Below, piece by piece: positions 35,370 to 44,943 of a stretch of 55,788 nt of DNA (the first letter of the stretch is position 1; the number at the start of each line of letters is the position of its first letter). This DNA is from a bacterium (GTDB lineage: Bacteria; Planctomycetota; Planctomycetia; Pirellulales; Pirellulaceae). The stretch is from positions 1 through 55,788 of the forward strand of contig JANSWS010000005.1 in NCBI GenBank assembly GCA_024743355.1, in the 5' to 3' direction. Position numbers and translations under genes: made by a program. The notes beneath the pieces are model-generated. The model did not search any database. It was not told the origin of the DNA and was given only the letters and a program-made list of their open reading frames with translations.

Positions 35370-37067
35370 TCAGCTTTGGATTCTGTTTTCGATTTCTGAC
35401 TCGATATCATCGATTCGAACGCGCGTTTGTTCCAGCGTATCACGATCGCGGATGGTTACGGTTCTATCGATTAGGGAATCTCCGTCGACTGTGATGCAGA
35501 ATGGGGTGCCCGCTTCGTCCTGGCGTCGATAGCGTCGTCCGACAGCCCCTTTCTCGTCGTAGGAGACGCTGAACTTGGGTTTCAAAGCGCGGTAGATATC
35601 TTTGGCGACCTCGGGCATTCCGTCTTTTTTAACCAGTGGAAAGACGGCCGCCTTCACGGGGGCCAGTCTTGGATGCAGCGACATGACCGTGCGAGTCTGA
35701 AGGTTACCCTTGTCGTCGGGAGCGGAATCCTCGCGATAGGCTTCGCACAGAAACGCGAGTGTCGCGCGGTCAGCACCCGCTGAGGGTTCGATGACGTGGG
35801 GGATGTATCTTTCGTTAGTGAGCTCATCGCGGTACGTGAGATCTTTTCCGCTGCCCCGGTATTTGGGTTTTCCGTGTTCATCCAGCTGCACCACGAGGGG
35901 GTCGGATTTTTCGTCGAGTTTGCCCTCCATGTGGCTCCGCAGATCGAAGTCTCCCCGGTGCGCGATGCCTTCCAGCTCGCCGTACTCGCCTGCTGGCAGG
36001 AAGGGAAAGGCGTATTCGATATCGGCGGTACCGGTGGAGTAGTGACTTAGCTCATCCGGATCGTGCTCGCGCAGAATCAGCCTTTCGCCGGCCAGCCCCA
36101 GGTCCTGGTACCACTGCATGCGTCGATCGCGCCAGTATTTGTACCAGCTTTGTGAGGAGTCTGGATGGCAGAAGAACTCGATCTCCATCTGTTCAAACTC
36201 GCGCGAGCGAAAGGTAAAGTTCCGCGGCGTGATTTCGTTTCGAAAGCTCTTGCCAACTTGGGCGATACCGAATGGGATCTTGACGCGGGTGCTATCCAGT
36301 ACGTTTTTAAAGTTCACGAAAATGCCCTGCGCCGTTTCCGGTCGCAAAAAGGCCTTGTTACTCTCATCCTTGAGAGCCCCCACAATCGTCTCGAACATTA
36401 AGTTGAATTCGCGCGGTTCGGTCAAATCGCCACCACATTCGGGGCAGGGGGTCAACAAACCGGATGTCTTTTTGTCCTCGGTCGCAAGATGCTGCAGCAA
36501 AACAGGGAACGAGTCAGCTTTCATTTCGGCCAGACTCTGTTGCAAGCTCGCAAGCGTATTCTCGGGATGTCGAACGAGCGCGAGACCGGGTGCCAGCCTG
36601 CGTCCACCTTTTCGATCCTTGGCCCACTTCGCCAACTTCTCCGCGTCGACTTCGATCTGTTCGGCATCGAAGTTGGACGCGAGCGTTTCGGCAATGGCAT
36701 TGGCCCACTCGGTTTCGCGCATCAATCCCCAAACATGGTCTGCTCGAAAAAGCTTCTTGCATTGCCGACAGGATTGCATCATGTCGGCAAACAAATCGTA
36801 ATGCCCCGAGCATTTCCAAACCTGGGGATGCATGATGATGGTGCAATCCAGTCCGGTCATTTCGTAGGAGTCGGGGGCACCTGGAAGCACCGACAGATCA
36901 TCGTGTCCGCTGACCATGTCCCGCCACCAGGCTTCCTTGACATTTCTCTTTAGCTCGACGCCCAAGGGGCCGTAGTCCCAGAATCCATTCAGGCCACCAT
37001 AAATCTCGCTGGACTGAAAGAGAAACCCACGCCGTTTACAAAGTGAAACTAATTTTTCCATTTCCAT
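35370..37067 (-). CDS. glyS: Glycyl-tRNA synthetase, single-chain (alpha2) type
   Basis: Charges tRNA-Gly. 565 residues of the class II homodimeric type found in archaea, eukaryotes and some bacteria, not the alpha2beta2 form of E. coli. Visible are SSEIYGGLNGFWDYGPLGVELKRNVKEAWW at the N-terminus, Cys pairs CRQCKKLF and CPECGG, motif 2 FRNEITPRNFTFRSREFEQMEIEFF, and motif 3 EPSAGADRATLAFL. The C-terminal anticodon-binding domain follows (APVKAAVFPLVKKDG). The first ATG, with GGAAG nine bases upstream, is chosen. It follows prmC by 52 bases, likely in the rpmE-prfA-prmC-glyS run. Confidence 0.95.
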   Translation of the reverse strand: MEMEKLVSLCKRRGFLFQSSEIYGGLNGFWDYGPLGVELKRNVKEAWWRDMVSGHDDLSVLPGAPDSYEMTGLDCTIIMHPQVWKCSGHYDLFADMMQSCRQCKKLFRADHVWGLMRETEWANAIAETLASNFDAEQIEVDAEKLAKWAKDRKGGRRLAPGLALVRHPENTLASLQQSLAEMKADSFPVLLQHLATEDKKTSGLLTPCPECGGDLTEPREFNLMFETIVGALKDESNKAFLRPETAQGIFVNFKNVLDSTRVKIPFGIAQVGKSFRNEITPRNFTFRSREFEQMEIEFFCHPDSSQSWYKYWRDRRMQWYQDLGLAGERLILREHDPDELSHYSTGTADIEYAFPFLPAGEYGELEGIAHRGDFDLRSHMEGKLDEKSDPLVVQLDEHGKPKYRGSGKDLTYRDELTNERYIPHVIEPSAGADRATLAFLCEAYREDSAPDDKGNLQTRTVMSLHPRLAPVKAAVFPLVKKDGMPEVAKDIYRALKPKFSVSYDEKGAVGRRYRRQDEAGTPFCITVDGDSLIDRTVTIRDRDTLEQTRVRIDDIESEIENRIQS

Positions 37068-37119
37068 TTTGAATGACTTCCGGGGAGGGGCGATAAGGTC
37101 TTTGGTATGAAACAGTCGC

Positions 37120-38025
37120 TCAGACGGAACCGGGCTGAGCCGCTTGCGCCGGTCGCAAGGTCACTACCCGCGGTCGTCCGGCCAGATCCTTGGTGATCTT
37201 TTCCAAGGCCCAATCCGAACCGAGGTAAGCAGGCAATTTTTCCGCCAGCATAGGCGAGAACTCAAACAGCAAATAGCCATCGGGAGCCAGGTGGTTGACA
37301 GCCATTGTCATCAGCTCCGCAATTACTTCCATGCCAGTCGGACCCGCCACCAGTGCGCCGCGTGGTTCATGCTCGCGTACTGTCGCGGGTAACTCGGCAT
37401 ATTCCGCGTCTGAAACATAAGGCGGATTGCTCACGATCAGGTCGAAAACAGGCTTTTGTGGAATATCTGTTAGGAGGTGGCCTTCGACGAATTCGATTCG
37501 GTCGGTGAGTTCATGCTGCGAAGCGTTGCTTCTTGCTACTTCGAGGGCCGCGGCCGAGACGTCAATGGCGACCAGCTCCGATGTAGGTAAATGTTTTGCC
37601 AAAGAGATTGCTACAATGCCGCTACCGGTGCCGACATCCGCGATGCGCAGGTTTTCCTGCCCCCGGGCAGCGGAAATTTGCTTGGCGCGATCCAGGGCTT
37701 CGACGACCAAATGTTCCGTTTCGGGTCTTGGTATCAGCACGTTCGGATTGACTTCGAAACGATCCGAATAGAATTCCTTGTAGCCTACCAGATAGGCTAC
37801 CGGAGTGCCCGCGGCGCGGCGGCGGACCATTTCACGGAAAGCCGACTTGGCTGCCTCTGATGGCTCATCTGAGAATGCTGTATAGAGCTCGATTCTCTGA
37901 CAGTCCAGTGCATGCGCCAGTAGAACCTCGGCATCCAGACGGGGTGAGTCGGATTCATGTTGCTTCAAATAGTCGGTTGTCCAAGTGAGCAAGCGTCCGA
38001 CCGTCCAGGCTTCGGACGCGTTCAT
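37120..38025 (-). CDS. prmC: Release-factor glutamine methyltransferase
   Basis: Methylates the Gln of the GGQ motif in peptide release factors, using S-adenosylmethionine. The 301 residues show the N-terminal helical domain ([22 protein letters not shown]), the methyltransferase motif [14 protein letters not shown] and the substrate-binding NPPY in [11 protein letters not shown], followed by EPRGALVAG. Its ATG overlaps the TGA of prfA (ATGA, 38022-38025), implying translational coupling to its own substrate. Confidence 0.95.
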   Translation of the reverse strand: MNASEAWTVGRLLTWTTDYLKQHESDSPRLDAEVLLAHALDCQRIELYTAFSDEPSEAAKSAFREMVRRRAAGTPVAYLVGYKEFYSDRFEVNPNVLIPRPETEHLVVEALDRAKQISAARGQENLRIADVGTGSGIVAISLAKHLPTSELVAIDVSAAALEVARSNASQHELTDRIEFVEGHLLTDIPQKPVFDLIVSNPPYVSDAEYAELPATVREHEPRGALVAGPTGMEVIAELMTMAVNHLAPDGYLLFEFSPMLAEKLPAYLGSDWALEKITKDLAGRPRVVTLRPAQAAQPGSV

Positions 38026-39101
38026 GCACCAACCTCCAAATCTCCGCGGAGTTGATCGCGTTCGTACTCGAGCAGGGCTTCCGTAACTGGCGACAGATCG
38101 CCAGCCATGACCTGGTCTAATTTGTATAGCGTCAGGTTGATGCGATGGTCGGTGATTCGGTTTTGCGGAAAGTTGTAAGTGCGGATGCGTTGGCTTCGAT
38201 CGCCGGAACCGATAAGAGACTTGCGATTTGCCGCCCTCTTCTTGAGTTCTTCCTGCTGGCGGAAGTCATAAATGCGACTCTTCAGGACCCGCAAAGCCTT
38301 GGCCAGGTTTTTGAGCTGACTCTTTTCGTCCTGGCACTGCACGACGATACCGGTCTCAAAGTGTGTCAGTCGGATGGCCGATTCGGTCTTGTTGACGTGT
38401 TGGCCGCCCGGTCCGCTCGCCCCAAACTTGTCGACGCGGTAATCGTCCTTCTTGAGCTCTACCTCGACGTCTTCGGGTTCAGCCATAACCGCCACGGTGG
38501 CCGCGGAAGTGTGCACACGGCCTTGCGTTTCGGTTTCGGGAACGCGTTGAACACGGTGACCACCGCTTTCAAATTGGAGTTCTCGGTAAACCCCTTCGCC
38601 TTCAAAGCCCAGCACGATTTCCTTGAAGCCCCCCCGTTCGGAAGGACTCATGTCCATGATCTCGGTTCGCCAGGACTTGGCCTCGGCGTTCCGCTTGTAC
38701 ATCTCGTACAAATCCCGGGCGAAGAGGGCAGCTTCTTCTCCGCCGGTGCCGGCTCTGATTTCCATCACGCAGCGACTGCGGTTGGCATCTTCGCCGCCGA
38801 TGGTCATCTCCAGCAATTCATCCCATAGCTTCTCTCGTTCCGCGCGCAAGCCGGCCAATTCATCCTCGGCCATCTCACGTTCTTCCGGATCGTCACTGTC
38901 GGACATCACCATGAGTTCTTCGATGTCCTTACTCATCTTCTTGTACGTGCGGAATTTGTTGGCCACCTTCGCCAGCGAACCGTGCTCGCGAGCGAAGGCT
39001 GCCATTTTCCCCGAGTCGGCCATCACCTCTTGCTGAGACATTAATTGCTCAAGTTCCTTGAACCGTTTCAGCTTGCTTTCCAATTCGTCGCGTACGTTCA
39101 T
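38022..39101 (-). CDS. prfA: Peptide chain release factor 1
   Basis: Reads UAA and UAG and triggers peptide release. 359 residues from the ATG giving [14 protein letters not shown]; the longer frame adds 40 residues that do not match the family. The GGQ motif is in [21 protein letters not shown]. The codon-reading tripeptide is P-E-T (in [15 protein letters not shown]), the PxT form of RF1 and not the SPF of RF2. Start and stop are normal, with overlap into prmC. A terminator at 39174-39207 separates it from rpmE. Confidence 0.96.
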   Translation of the reverse strand: MNVRDELESKLKRFKELEQLMSQQEVMADSGKMAAFAREHGSLAKVANKFRTYKKMSKDIEELMVMSDSDDPEEREMAEDELAGLRAEREKLWDELLEMTIGGEDANRSRCVMEIRAGTGGEEAALFARDLYEMYKRNAEAKSWRTEIMDMSPSERGGFKEIVLGFEGEGVYRELQFESGGHRVQRVPETETQGRVHTSAATVAVMAEPEDVEVELKKDDYRVDKFGASGPGGQHVNKTESAIRLTHFETGIVVQCQDEKSQLKNLAKALRVLKSRIYDFRQQEELKKRAANRKSLIGSGDRSQRIRTYNFPQNRITDHRINLTLYKLDQVMAGDLSPVTEALLEYERDQLRGDLEVGA

Positions 39102-39173
39102 GGACAGTTGTCGATCTTTTCGAGGTTGTCTGGCAACAGGTAGGTAACAGTAAAACGCTCTCGGAATACGGCC

Positions 39174-39207
39174 AAAAAAAATGCCCGACGTTTGGCACGA
39201 CGGGCAT
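39174..39207 (-). terminator. Intrinsic terminator after rpmE
   Basis: Read on the minus strand, ATGCCCG (39207-39201) and CGGGCAT (39187-39181) form the stem, extended by CG/CG across one T-T mismatch, with eight Ts at 39181-39174. It lies between rpmE and prfA, so either rpmE is mostly transcribed alone or the terminator is partial. Confidence 0.85.
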
Positions 39208-39342
39208 GGGTATAAGGTCAAAGTCGCAGGTCAAGCCTTGGGAGGCTGCAGACAATGCGGCCCGTGCATCAGTGCTACGCGAATGTCGTGCTGAGAATGG
39301 AACATGCCATCTCCGAGCACTCACCGACACGGGGCAAGCTGT

Positions 39343-39588
39343 CTACTTCTTCTTCTTCGCCTTCTTGGGCTTCTGCAGACTTGCATAAGAGCCAGCGGCA
39401 AACTTCTTCTGGAACTTGTCGATGCGCCCGGCTGTATCCACGAACTTCAGCTTGCCGGTGTAGAAAGGATGGCAAGCATTGCAAATATCCAGTTTGAGCT
39501 CAGGTCGCGTGCTGCGGGTCGTAAACGTGTTTCCGCAACCACAAGTCACAGTGGTTTCTTGGTAATTGGGGTGTATTTCAGCCTTCAT
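39343..39588 (-). CDS. rpmE: Ribosomal protein L31 (zinc-binding form)
   Basis: 81 residues from the ATG giving MKAEIHPNY, the usual L31 start; an in-frame ATG four codons upstream is less likely. The zinc ligands are CGC in [10 protein letters not shown] and CNAC in [13 protein letters not shown], so this is the Cys-plus type. The C-terminus is a run of Lys and Ala (KPKKAKKKK), longer and more basic than in E. coli. It heads the prfA-prmC region and is followed by a strong terminator. Confidence 0.94.
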   Translation of the reverse strand: MKAEIHPNYQETTVTCGCGNTFTTRSTRPELKLDICNACHPFYTGKLKFVDTAGRIDKFQKKFAAGSYASLQKPKKAKKKK

Positions 39589-39799
39589 GATCGGTCTCAA
39601 CGCATCGCTGTCGTATCAGTCAACGCTACCGGCAACTTCGCCGCATAGCCTCTTTATCGTGCACTTGGAAAGGTCTATCGCAAGGATATAGCTACCCACA
39701 GGCAGAAAATCGTATACTCGACACGTGGATTGCTCAATGGCAAACATTATGTTTCCCCCTCCCTCAGCCTCTGCGGGTTCCATTTTCTGCTGAAATCCC

Positions 39800-40366
39800 A
39801 TGCCATCTCTGCCAAGCCGCCAAGAAAGCTTCGAATTACTTCTGGAATTTGTGGAAAATCAGGGTTTGATCAGGCATATGCTGGCCGTCGAGGCAGCCAT
39901 GCGAGCCTATGCGGGCAAATTCGACCAGGACCCGGAACTGTGGGGCACCGTTGGATTGCTGCACGATTTTGACTACGAACGCTGGCCGGATCCGCCCAAT
40001 CACCCGCTCCAAGGCAGCCAGATTCTGCGTCAGCGAGGTTATCCGGAGGATGTGATCTACGCCATTCTGTCCCATGCCGACTATTTGGCGGCCGACTACC
40101 CCCGCAGATCGCTCATGGACAAAACCCTGTATGCGTGCGACGAACTGTGCGGTTTCCTGATGGCCTGTGCTTACGTGCGTCCGGACAACTTGCAGGGACT
40201 TCAGGCCAAGAGCGTCCGCAAAAAGCTGAAGCAAGCGAGTTTTGCTGCTGCCGTCAATCGAGACGATATCCTGCGCGGGGCGGAAGAATTGCAGGTAGAG
40301 CTCAATGAGCACATCGATTTCTGCGTCCAGGCCATGCAAGGCATCGCAGCGGATCTAGGGTTTTGA
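39800..40366 (+). CDS. HD-domain hydrolase
   Basis: 188 residues. The metal-dependent phosphohydrolase signature is H, then the HD pair in GLLHDFDYERWPDPPNHPLQG, then SHADYL, close to the HDIG-type hydrolases found in many bacteria. The preceding helix (MLAVEAAMRAYAGKF) supplies the first His region, here MLAVEAAM without an obvious His. Substrate unknown; relatives act on nucleotides. It stands alone between minus-strand genes. GGGTTTTGAAAACCC, a palindrome, overlaps its stop codon (40357-40371). Confidence 0.82.
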   Translation: MPSLPSRQESFELLLEFVENQGLIRHMLAVEAAMRAYAGKFDQDPELWGTVGLLHDFDYERWPDPPNHPLQGSQILRQRGYPEDVIYAILSHADYLAADYPRRSLMDKTLYACDELCGFLMACAYVRPDNLQGLQAKSVRKKLKQASFAAAVNRDDILRGAEELQVELNEHIDFCVQAMQGIAADLGF

Positions 40367-40509
40367 AAACCCATGCGGGGAACCGGTGGACTGGAGGCAT
40401 TCAGTGGACTGGAGGCAACCTATGGCCGGTGTCATTCCGGGCTGGTCGCCGCAAGTGAGACCGGAGCGAGGCTATCCAAGGTCAGATGGTACAAACGCCG
40501 CCGCGAAGC

Positions 40510-41523
40510 TCAGCGGCTGCGGAAAAATCCAAATCCGCGGTGGCCCTCGATGGGCGTGAAACTGCCCTGATTTTCCAAAGCGATTTGTTCCAGCGTAAGT
40601 CTACCTTGGTCACTGAAAAGATGGACTGTATGAATCGGTATCTGACGACGCTCGGATGCTTTGGAATTGATCATTCGCAGCATGGATAACGAGTTGTCCT
40701 GAAGCTCTCCATCGGACAGCAAAAAAATCGCATCCGGATTGGCTTCCAACGCGTACATCAATGCCTGAGCAGGCATCGTGGCTCGTCCGAGGATGCGCGA
40801 ACGCAACCAGTTTTTTACGCGATCAATGGTGTCATTGTCCGCTTGGTAGTAACGAAACGATTGCGGAGAGCCGTTGAATAGAAAGGTCGTTTCCATATCG
40901 AAGCAAATCACGAAGAATTCCTGGCCAGGTTTGAGACCATTCAGGCTGTCCAGCAATTGCTGGCAGGCGTAGATCCAGCGGTCTCCTTTCATGCTGCGAG
41001 AGCTATCCAGCACATAGATAAAACGATTACCTTCGGCATAGGCGCCGAAAAAGCTGGCACCCCGTCCGCGACCTTGCGGCTTTAAGCTCTCAGCCACCGA
41101 CTCCATGCTCACCGAAGGCAGTGAGGCATCGGGGGTGGAACCAGTGTTCAAGGTTGGAAGAGAAATATCGACATCGACGGTCAGGTCGGGTTCGGCTCGG
41201 AAGGTGACGATTTCCTGTTCGGACTCGACGGCCAGCTCAAACGTCTGCAGCTCATCCAGGGCGGTTTCCGTGGAATTGTCGATGTCTGCGGAGAGCAATA
41301 ACCCCTGGCCGGGCTTGCCCGCGGTGAATGCCCAGCAAGCCAGTATCAGCAACAGCCCCACGTGAAAAATCAGGCTGGAAAGAAAGGCCACCGCGTTGCC
41401 AGCTCGCCGCTCAAATTGTGGGCTCTGCGGGGGGCGAACTGCATCGCTATTCCCTTGGCTCGTGGGGTCATGCTCGACCGACACGAACTCGGGGAACTCA
41501 TGAGTTTCTGCTGCATCCGTCAT
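40510..41523 (-). CDS. Membrane-anchored von Willebrand factor A protein (paralogue 2)
   Basis: 337 residues from the ATG at 41523. A polar N-terminus of ~43 residues, one membrane helix (about 44-66: AVAFLSSLIFHVGLLLILACWAF), an acidic linker and a C-terminal VWA domain. The metal site is D173-S-S-R-S; the Gly of the usual DxSGS is Arg, but the liganding residues stay. It shares organisation and several segments with the protein at 17848-19209 (ASFFGA, SMKG, LKPGQEFFV, AIFLLSDG, IPIHTV). Two TATAAT-like boxes lie 125-150 bases upstream. Function unknown. Confidence 0.85.
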   Translation of the reverse strand: MTDAAETHEFPEFVSVEHDPTSQGNSDAVRPPQSPQFERRAGNAVAFLSSLIFHVGLLLILACWAFTAGKPGQGLLLSADIDNSTETALDELQTFELAVESEQEIVTFRAEPDLTVDVDISLPTLNTGSTPDASLPSVSMESVAESLKPQGRGRGASFFGAYAEGNRFIYVLDSSRSMKGDRWIYACQQLLDSLNGLKPGQEFFVICFDMETTFLFNGSPQSFRYYQADNDTIDRVKNWLRSRILGRATMPAQALMYALEANPDAIFLLSDGELQDNSLSMLRMINSKASERRQIPIHTVHLFSDQGRLTLEQIALENQGSFTPIEGHRGFGFFRSR

Positions 41524-41647
41524 GTATTTGACCAGCGAAATCGGCTGCCGCAAGTGCAAGGAAAGAGGTTCCCGCTGCCTAAGGTTCCCCCGTCGTTAGT
41601 CCGTGCCATGGGTGCGGTTGAATCGCACGGCATTCAGGACCGACCTC

Positions 41648-41671
41648 ATTATACAGGACGCCGTCATTATA
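41648..41671 (-). promoter_or_regulatory. Tandem TATAAT-like boxes upstream of the VWA gene
   Basis: On the minus strand, TATAAT occurs exactly at 41653-41648 and again at 41671-41666, as part of an 18-bp-spaced direct repeat (TCATTATAC on the plus strand). No clear TTGACA lies at 17 bases upstream of either. They may be alternative -10 boxes for the VWA gene at 41523. Confidence 0.35.
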
Positions 41672-41752
41672 CCGAGCGGCAACTGCGCTGGGCAGTAAGA
41701 GGCTTGGGGGACCTGGTGAGCATCGCGAGTTTCCAAGGGTTCCCCTACAGAA

Positions 41753-41796
41753 AGCTTGTCGGTGGACAGCTTGTAGGCGGACAGCTTGTGGCGGAC
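41753..41796. repeat. Short tandem repeat, ~3 units of 14-15 bp
   Basis: Degenerate direct copies of ACAGCTTGTAGGCGG: an AAAGCTTGTCGGTGG unit, then ACAGCTTGTAGGCGG, then a 14-base ACAGCTTGTGGCGG and a broken fourth start. Intergenic, between the TPR and VWA genes. Its period matches the arrays at 31376 and 34103. Confidence 0.7.
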
Positions 41797-41855
41797 AATC
41801 GCGTCGGCTCGGGTGTGCGACTGCGGATGCTGTTTAGACCGCCCCTCCCGTCCCT

Positions 41856-42650
41856 TTAGTAGCGTTTAGGGCTGGCCGGGGGGGGCGTCTGTGCGGTCCA
41901 GGCTCCATTGGATTGTCCCGACATGGTGTTCTGGGCGATTTGCACGTTGAGACTAGCCACGCGCTGATAGACTTCGGGTTGCAGGCTGTTGATTGCCAGG
42001 CTCTGTTGGTAATTTTGCAAGGCCTGGTTGAGGTCGCCTGAGGCTTCGCGCATTTTTCCTTTCGCCGTCCAGGCGCGATAATCACCTGGATTCAGTGCCA
42101 AGGCTTCGTCCAAATAGTGCTCGGCTGTCTTGGAGTCGCCAAATTCTTGATAGATGCGTCCGAGTTCGACTCTGGGCTCGGACATGGTGGGATTGGCGGC
42201 GGCCCAATTCTTTAGCAGGGTCTGAGCGCTGTCAGGCCGCCCCGATTCTGCCAATAACACCGCCAGGCCTCGATGGCAATCCGTGTGATTGGGAGACAAG
42301 TCCAAGCATTGGTTGTAGAGGGATTCGGCTTGATCGATCAGCTGCTGGTCTTTGCTGCCGACGCCGAGTTTGTGATAGGTAGACGCCAGATTGTAGTAAG
42401 CATCGGGATTCGAACGATCCGAAGACAAAGCGGTTTGAAACTGCTGCAGGGCCTCGTTGTAGCGACCCTGCTGGTACAGCTGCACACCAACCGTGTTCTG
42501 GCCCGTACTCTGCCAACGGCAACCACTGCAATTAAACAGGGCACAGGACATCAACCCGCACAGCAGCGCGATACCTTTCACGCTGCGAGTGCCGTTGCCG
42601 CTGACATTCGAAATATGTGGCTCCACGGCATAACGGGAAGTTGAAGACAT
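41856..42650 (-). CDS. Tetratricopeptide-repeat protein, probably secreted
   Basis: 264 residues. A hydrophobic segment with several Cys (GIALLCGLMSCALFNCSGC) may be a signal peptide or lipoprotein signal, although a perfect lipobox is not seen. Then come about five TPR units: GVQLYQQGRYNEALQQFQTAL, DAYYNLASTYHKLG, LYNQCLDLSPNHTDCHRGLAVLL, RVELGRIYQEFGDSKTAEHYLDEALALNPGDYRAW, and a last NLNQALQNYQQSLAIN. TPRs mediate protein contacts, here probably in the periplasm. The product's partners are unknown. Confidence 0.82.
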   Translation of the reverse strand: MSSTSRYAVEPHISNVSGNGTRSVKGIALLCGLMSCALFNCSGCRWQSTGQNTVGVQLYQQGRYNEALQQFQTALSSDRSNPDAYYNLASTYHKLGVGSKDQQLIDQAESLYNQCLDLSPNHTDCHRGLAVLLAESGRPDSAQTLLKNWAAANPTMSEPRVELGRIYQEFGDSKTAEHYLDEALALNPGDYRAWTAKGKMREASGDLNQALQNYQQSLAINSLQPEVYQRVASLNVQIAQNTMSGQSNGAWTAQTPPPASPKRY

Positions 42651-42836
42651 CTTCTGGTCCTTGCAGGCAGACGAAAAGGTGGATTCGGGCTGAGCCCCGA
42701 AACCGAAAAACTGCCGAACTTTAGTAAAACTCCGTAAACGGTCTCAAGAGGTGATTTCTATGCCAGCATTGGCAAATTCAGGATCCGGAGGCTGGAAAGC
42801 AACCCCGCCAGCATCTGCCAAGACGAATTCCAACTC

Positions 42837-42866
42837 AAAAAAAACGCCCAGGCAATAACCTGAGCG
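42837..42866 (-). terminator. Intrinsic terminator after the MFS gene
   Basis: On the minus strand CGCTCAGG (42866-42859) pairs with CCTGGGCG (42852-42845), seven of eight bases, around a 6-base loop, and eight Ts follow (42844-42837). It ends the MFS transcript ahead of the TPR gene. Confidence 0.85.
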
Positions 42867-42911
42867 TTGTTGGGTCTTGTTAGAAGTGGCGTCTTTGACA
42901 GGCAAGCTGGT

Positions 42912-44477
42912 CTAGCGAACTGGACCTTCGACTCCGCCCGAGGCCTCTTCACCGTCGATCATCAGAGCCTTGTAGCCTCCGATCGACTTGAAGTAGATGA
43001 TTAGAATCAGATAGCAGATTGCCATGATAGCTGGCACGATGGCGGTTAGCTTGAGAGCCATGCGACTGCCGTGGAGCGTTGCTTCGGTAACGGGTTCTTT
43101 GTCGGTGGGGGCGGCAGCTTTTGCATCTTGCCACCAACTGTTCAAAGCGGACAGGTTGTCATTGGTTTCGCCCGTGCTATTCAGGATCTCCATTTCGCCT
43201 GCGAGCGTGGCGCCGTCATCGGAAAGCGTGCTAACTTTTGCCCCGTCAAGCCCGTTGGTTTTGAAGATCAGGAAGCGGTTTTCGTTGTTGGCTTTGTAGC
43301 GAGCATAAGTATCTGGGGAGATTTCTTGCAGCTTCTCCGAAGCATACTTGTCTTGCTTGAAACCAATGCCGGGGCCACCGAGAAAGCCGGCCGAAAGCAT
43401 GCCCACGCCCCCCACGACTCCCAAGGTAACGGCTCCGCCCTTGGGATAGCGTTCGGACACCACCGCCAGCATCGTCGGCCAGAAAAATGTTTTGCCGAGA
43501 CCATAAATGGTAAGCGCGATCAGGGCGGTTGCGGTACCGGCGACGCCACCCAGCGTGTACAGCCCGATTGTTGCCAAGATGGCGCTAACGAATAGCAGAC
43601 CAAGTGGGGAAATTCGGTGCACGATAGGGCCAGCCACAAATCGCAGAATAAACATCAGCGCCGACGTGTAGACGAACAGCCAACGACCCGTCGACTCGTC
43701 CAGAATCGATCCCGTAATACGGGCAATCCACGAATCGGTTCCCAATTCGACATAACCAACCATGGCGTGAATGAGCAGCAAGAAAAGCAAAAGCGGCGAA
43801 ACAAATTGAATCAAAATTTCTGCCAGTGAAACGCCCGCCTTGCTGGCGTCGGTCTTCGGCATTGGCTGGCCAAAAATCATCAGTCCGTAGACGATCACGG
43901 GGATCAAGAAAAGGCTGATCTGAATTTGCCAGGAAACGCTGTCGGCCATGAAAATGGCCGCCACTCCACCCAAGATCAATCCGGCTGGCCAGCCCGCGTG
44001 CAGGATATTCAGATAGTGAGTCTTATTGTTGGGAAAGAGGGTCGCCGTCAGCGGGTTCACGACCGCTTCGCAGATGCCGTTTCCGATGGCGAATAAGAAC
44101 ATGCCAATAAACAGCGTCCAGTAGGTGGGGTCTTTACCGGCCGCCGCATAAACGGCGGGAGCTGCCAGCGTGACAACAGCGGATAGAAAGTGCACCGCAA
44201 AGGCGGTGTACATCAACCGCGCGAAACCGACGGCTTCGGCTAGAAAGCTGGAGATGATGATCACGATGCCAAAACCAATCAGACCGCCACCGGTAATGCC
44301 CCCCAATTCCGTTTGCGTAAATCCAAAAGCCTCTGACCAGGCACTTAACACACTCGCACCGCGGACAGAGAAGCCGACACCGGCGGCAAGAATCGCCACA
44401 AATCCGGCCCACAGCAATCGTTGTGCATTCGGGGCCGCCTCATAGTTCAAAGCGGTGGGATCAGTTGTGTTGCTCAT
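42912..44477 (-). CDS. Major facilitator superfamily transporter with a large late loop
   Basis: 521 residues and about 12 membrane helices, from WAGFVAILAAGVGFSVRG to KLTAIVPAIMAICYLILIIYF. The MFS core motifs are degenerate. FLFAIGNGICEAVVNPLTATLFP and NILHAGWPAGLILGG recall the sugar/FucP-like branch, but substrate cannot be assigned. Between the last two helices lies a soluble segment of about 115 residues (roughly FKQDKYASEKLQEI to VTEATLHGSR), long for MFS loops. The preceding helices are well conserved in appearance. It has its own terminator and faces the NHL gene across a divergent spacer. Confidence 0.87.
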   Translation of the reverse strand: MSNTTDPTALNYEAAPNAQRLLWAGFVAILAAGVGFSVRGASVLSAWSEAFGFTQTELGGITGGGLIGFGIVIIISSFLAEAVGFARLMYTAFAVHFLSAVVTLAAPAVYAAAGKDPTYWTLFIGMFLFAIGNGICEAVVNPLTATLFPNNKTHYLNILHAGWPAGLILGGVAAIFMADSVSWQIQISLFLIPVIVYGLMIFGQPMPKTDASKAGVSLAEILIQFVSPLLLFLLLIHAMVGYVELGTDSWIARITGSILDESTGRWLFVYTSALMFILRFVAGPIVHRISPLGLLFVSAILATIGLYTLGGVAGTATALIALTIYGLGKTFFWPTMLAVVSERYPKGGAVTLGVVGGVGMLSAGFLGGPGIGFKQDKYASEKLQEISPDTYARYKANNENRFLIFKTNGLDGAKVSTLSDDGATLAGEMEILNSTGETNDNLSALNSWWQDAKAAAPTDKEPVTEATLHGSRMALKLTAIVPAIMAICYLILIIYFKSIGGYKALMIDGEEASGGVEGPVR

Positions 44478-44904
44478 TATTTCGTCGACTCACTGAGGAC
44501 AGGGGAAGCTGAAATCGGGCAGTTGCGGGATCGGCGCCGTAGGGGGCGACTGGGATCCAGAGGCGATTCAAGCGGCACTAGCCAAGGTAAAGGGAGCTGA
44601 ATACACCGCTGCGTCGACCTCAGAGACGCCGCTAGAGTAACTGTATGTGCCGCCAAGTTCAACGAGCTAAGTGGCTCATCTGCGAGTATTTTGAACGAAG
44701 CAGGCATATTCGCGGTTTGTGCAGCCCGGCTACTTCGGTCGTCTTGATTAGGTAAGATCTGGCATTCAGGCTGAGAATGCGATCCGCTGCATCCCACCGT
44801 CAGCGAATGTTGTAGGCAGTAGTCCCCCGGGGGCGTGCTCCCCGGGCAGTGCTGCTTGGGGAGTGGTTAGCATTTTGCGGATCTTTGGGTCGAAGCTATG
44901 CCTG
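44478..44904. other. MFS to NHL divergent spacer
   Basis: More than 400 bp without a convincing gene. Near 44820-44870 there is a GC-rich stretch with runs of C and G (CCCCCGGGGG, then CTCCCCGGG and TTGGGGAG) that can fold into hairpins. No tRNA or known RNA pattern was matched. Confidence 0.45.
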
Positions 44905-44943
44905 ATGGAAGCGGATGATTTTTGCAGAGGCCTTCAAGCGGAA

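Larger units (their letters stand above)
41524..41855. other. Spacer between TPR and VWA genes
   Basis: 332 bp. It carries two TATAAT-like sequences on the minus strand (41648-41653 and 41666-41671) and a short 15-bp-period repeat (about 41753-41796). An antisense frame through it is not credible because it continues into the VWA gene. Confidence 0.5.

Noticed and set aside
35370-37067. Horizontal acquisition of glyS from archaea or eukaryotes
   Set aside because: The alpha2 type also occurs in many bacteria, and composition does not differ visibly from neighbours.
41362-41859. Plus-strand frame of 165 codons with LVGGQ repeats
   Set aside because: Overlaps the start of the minus-strand VWA gene and the short repeat; no domain.
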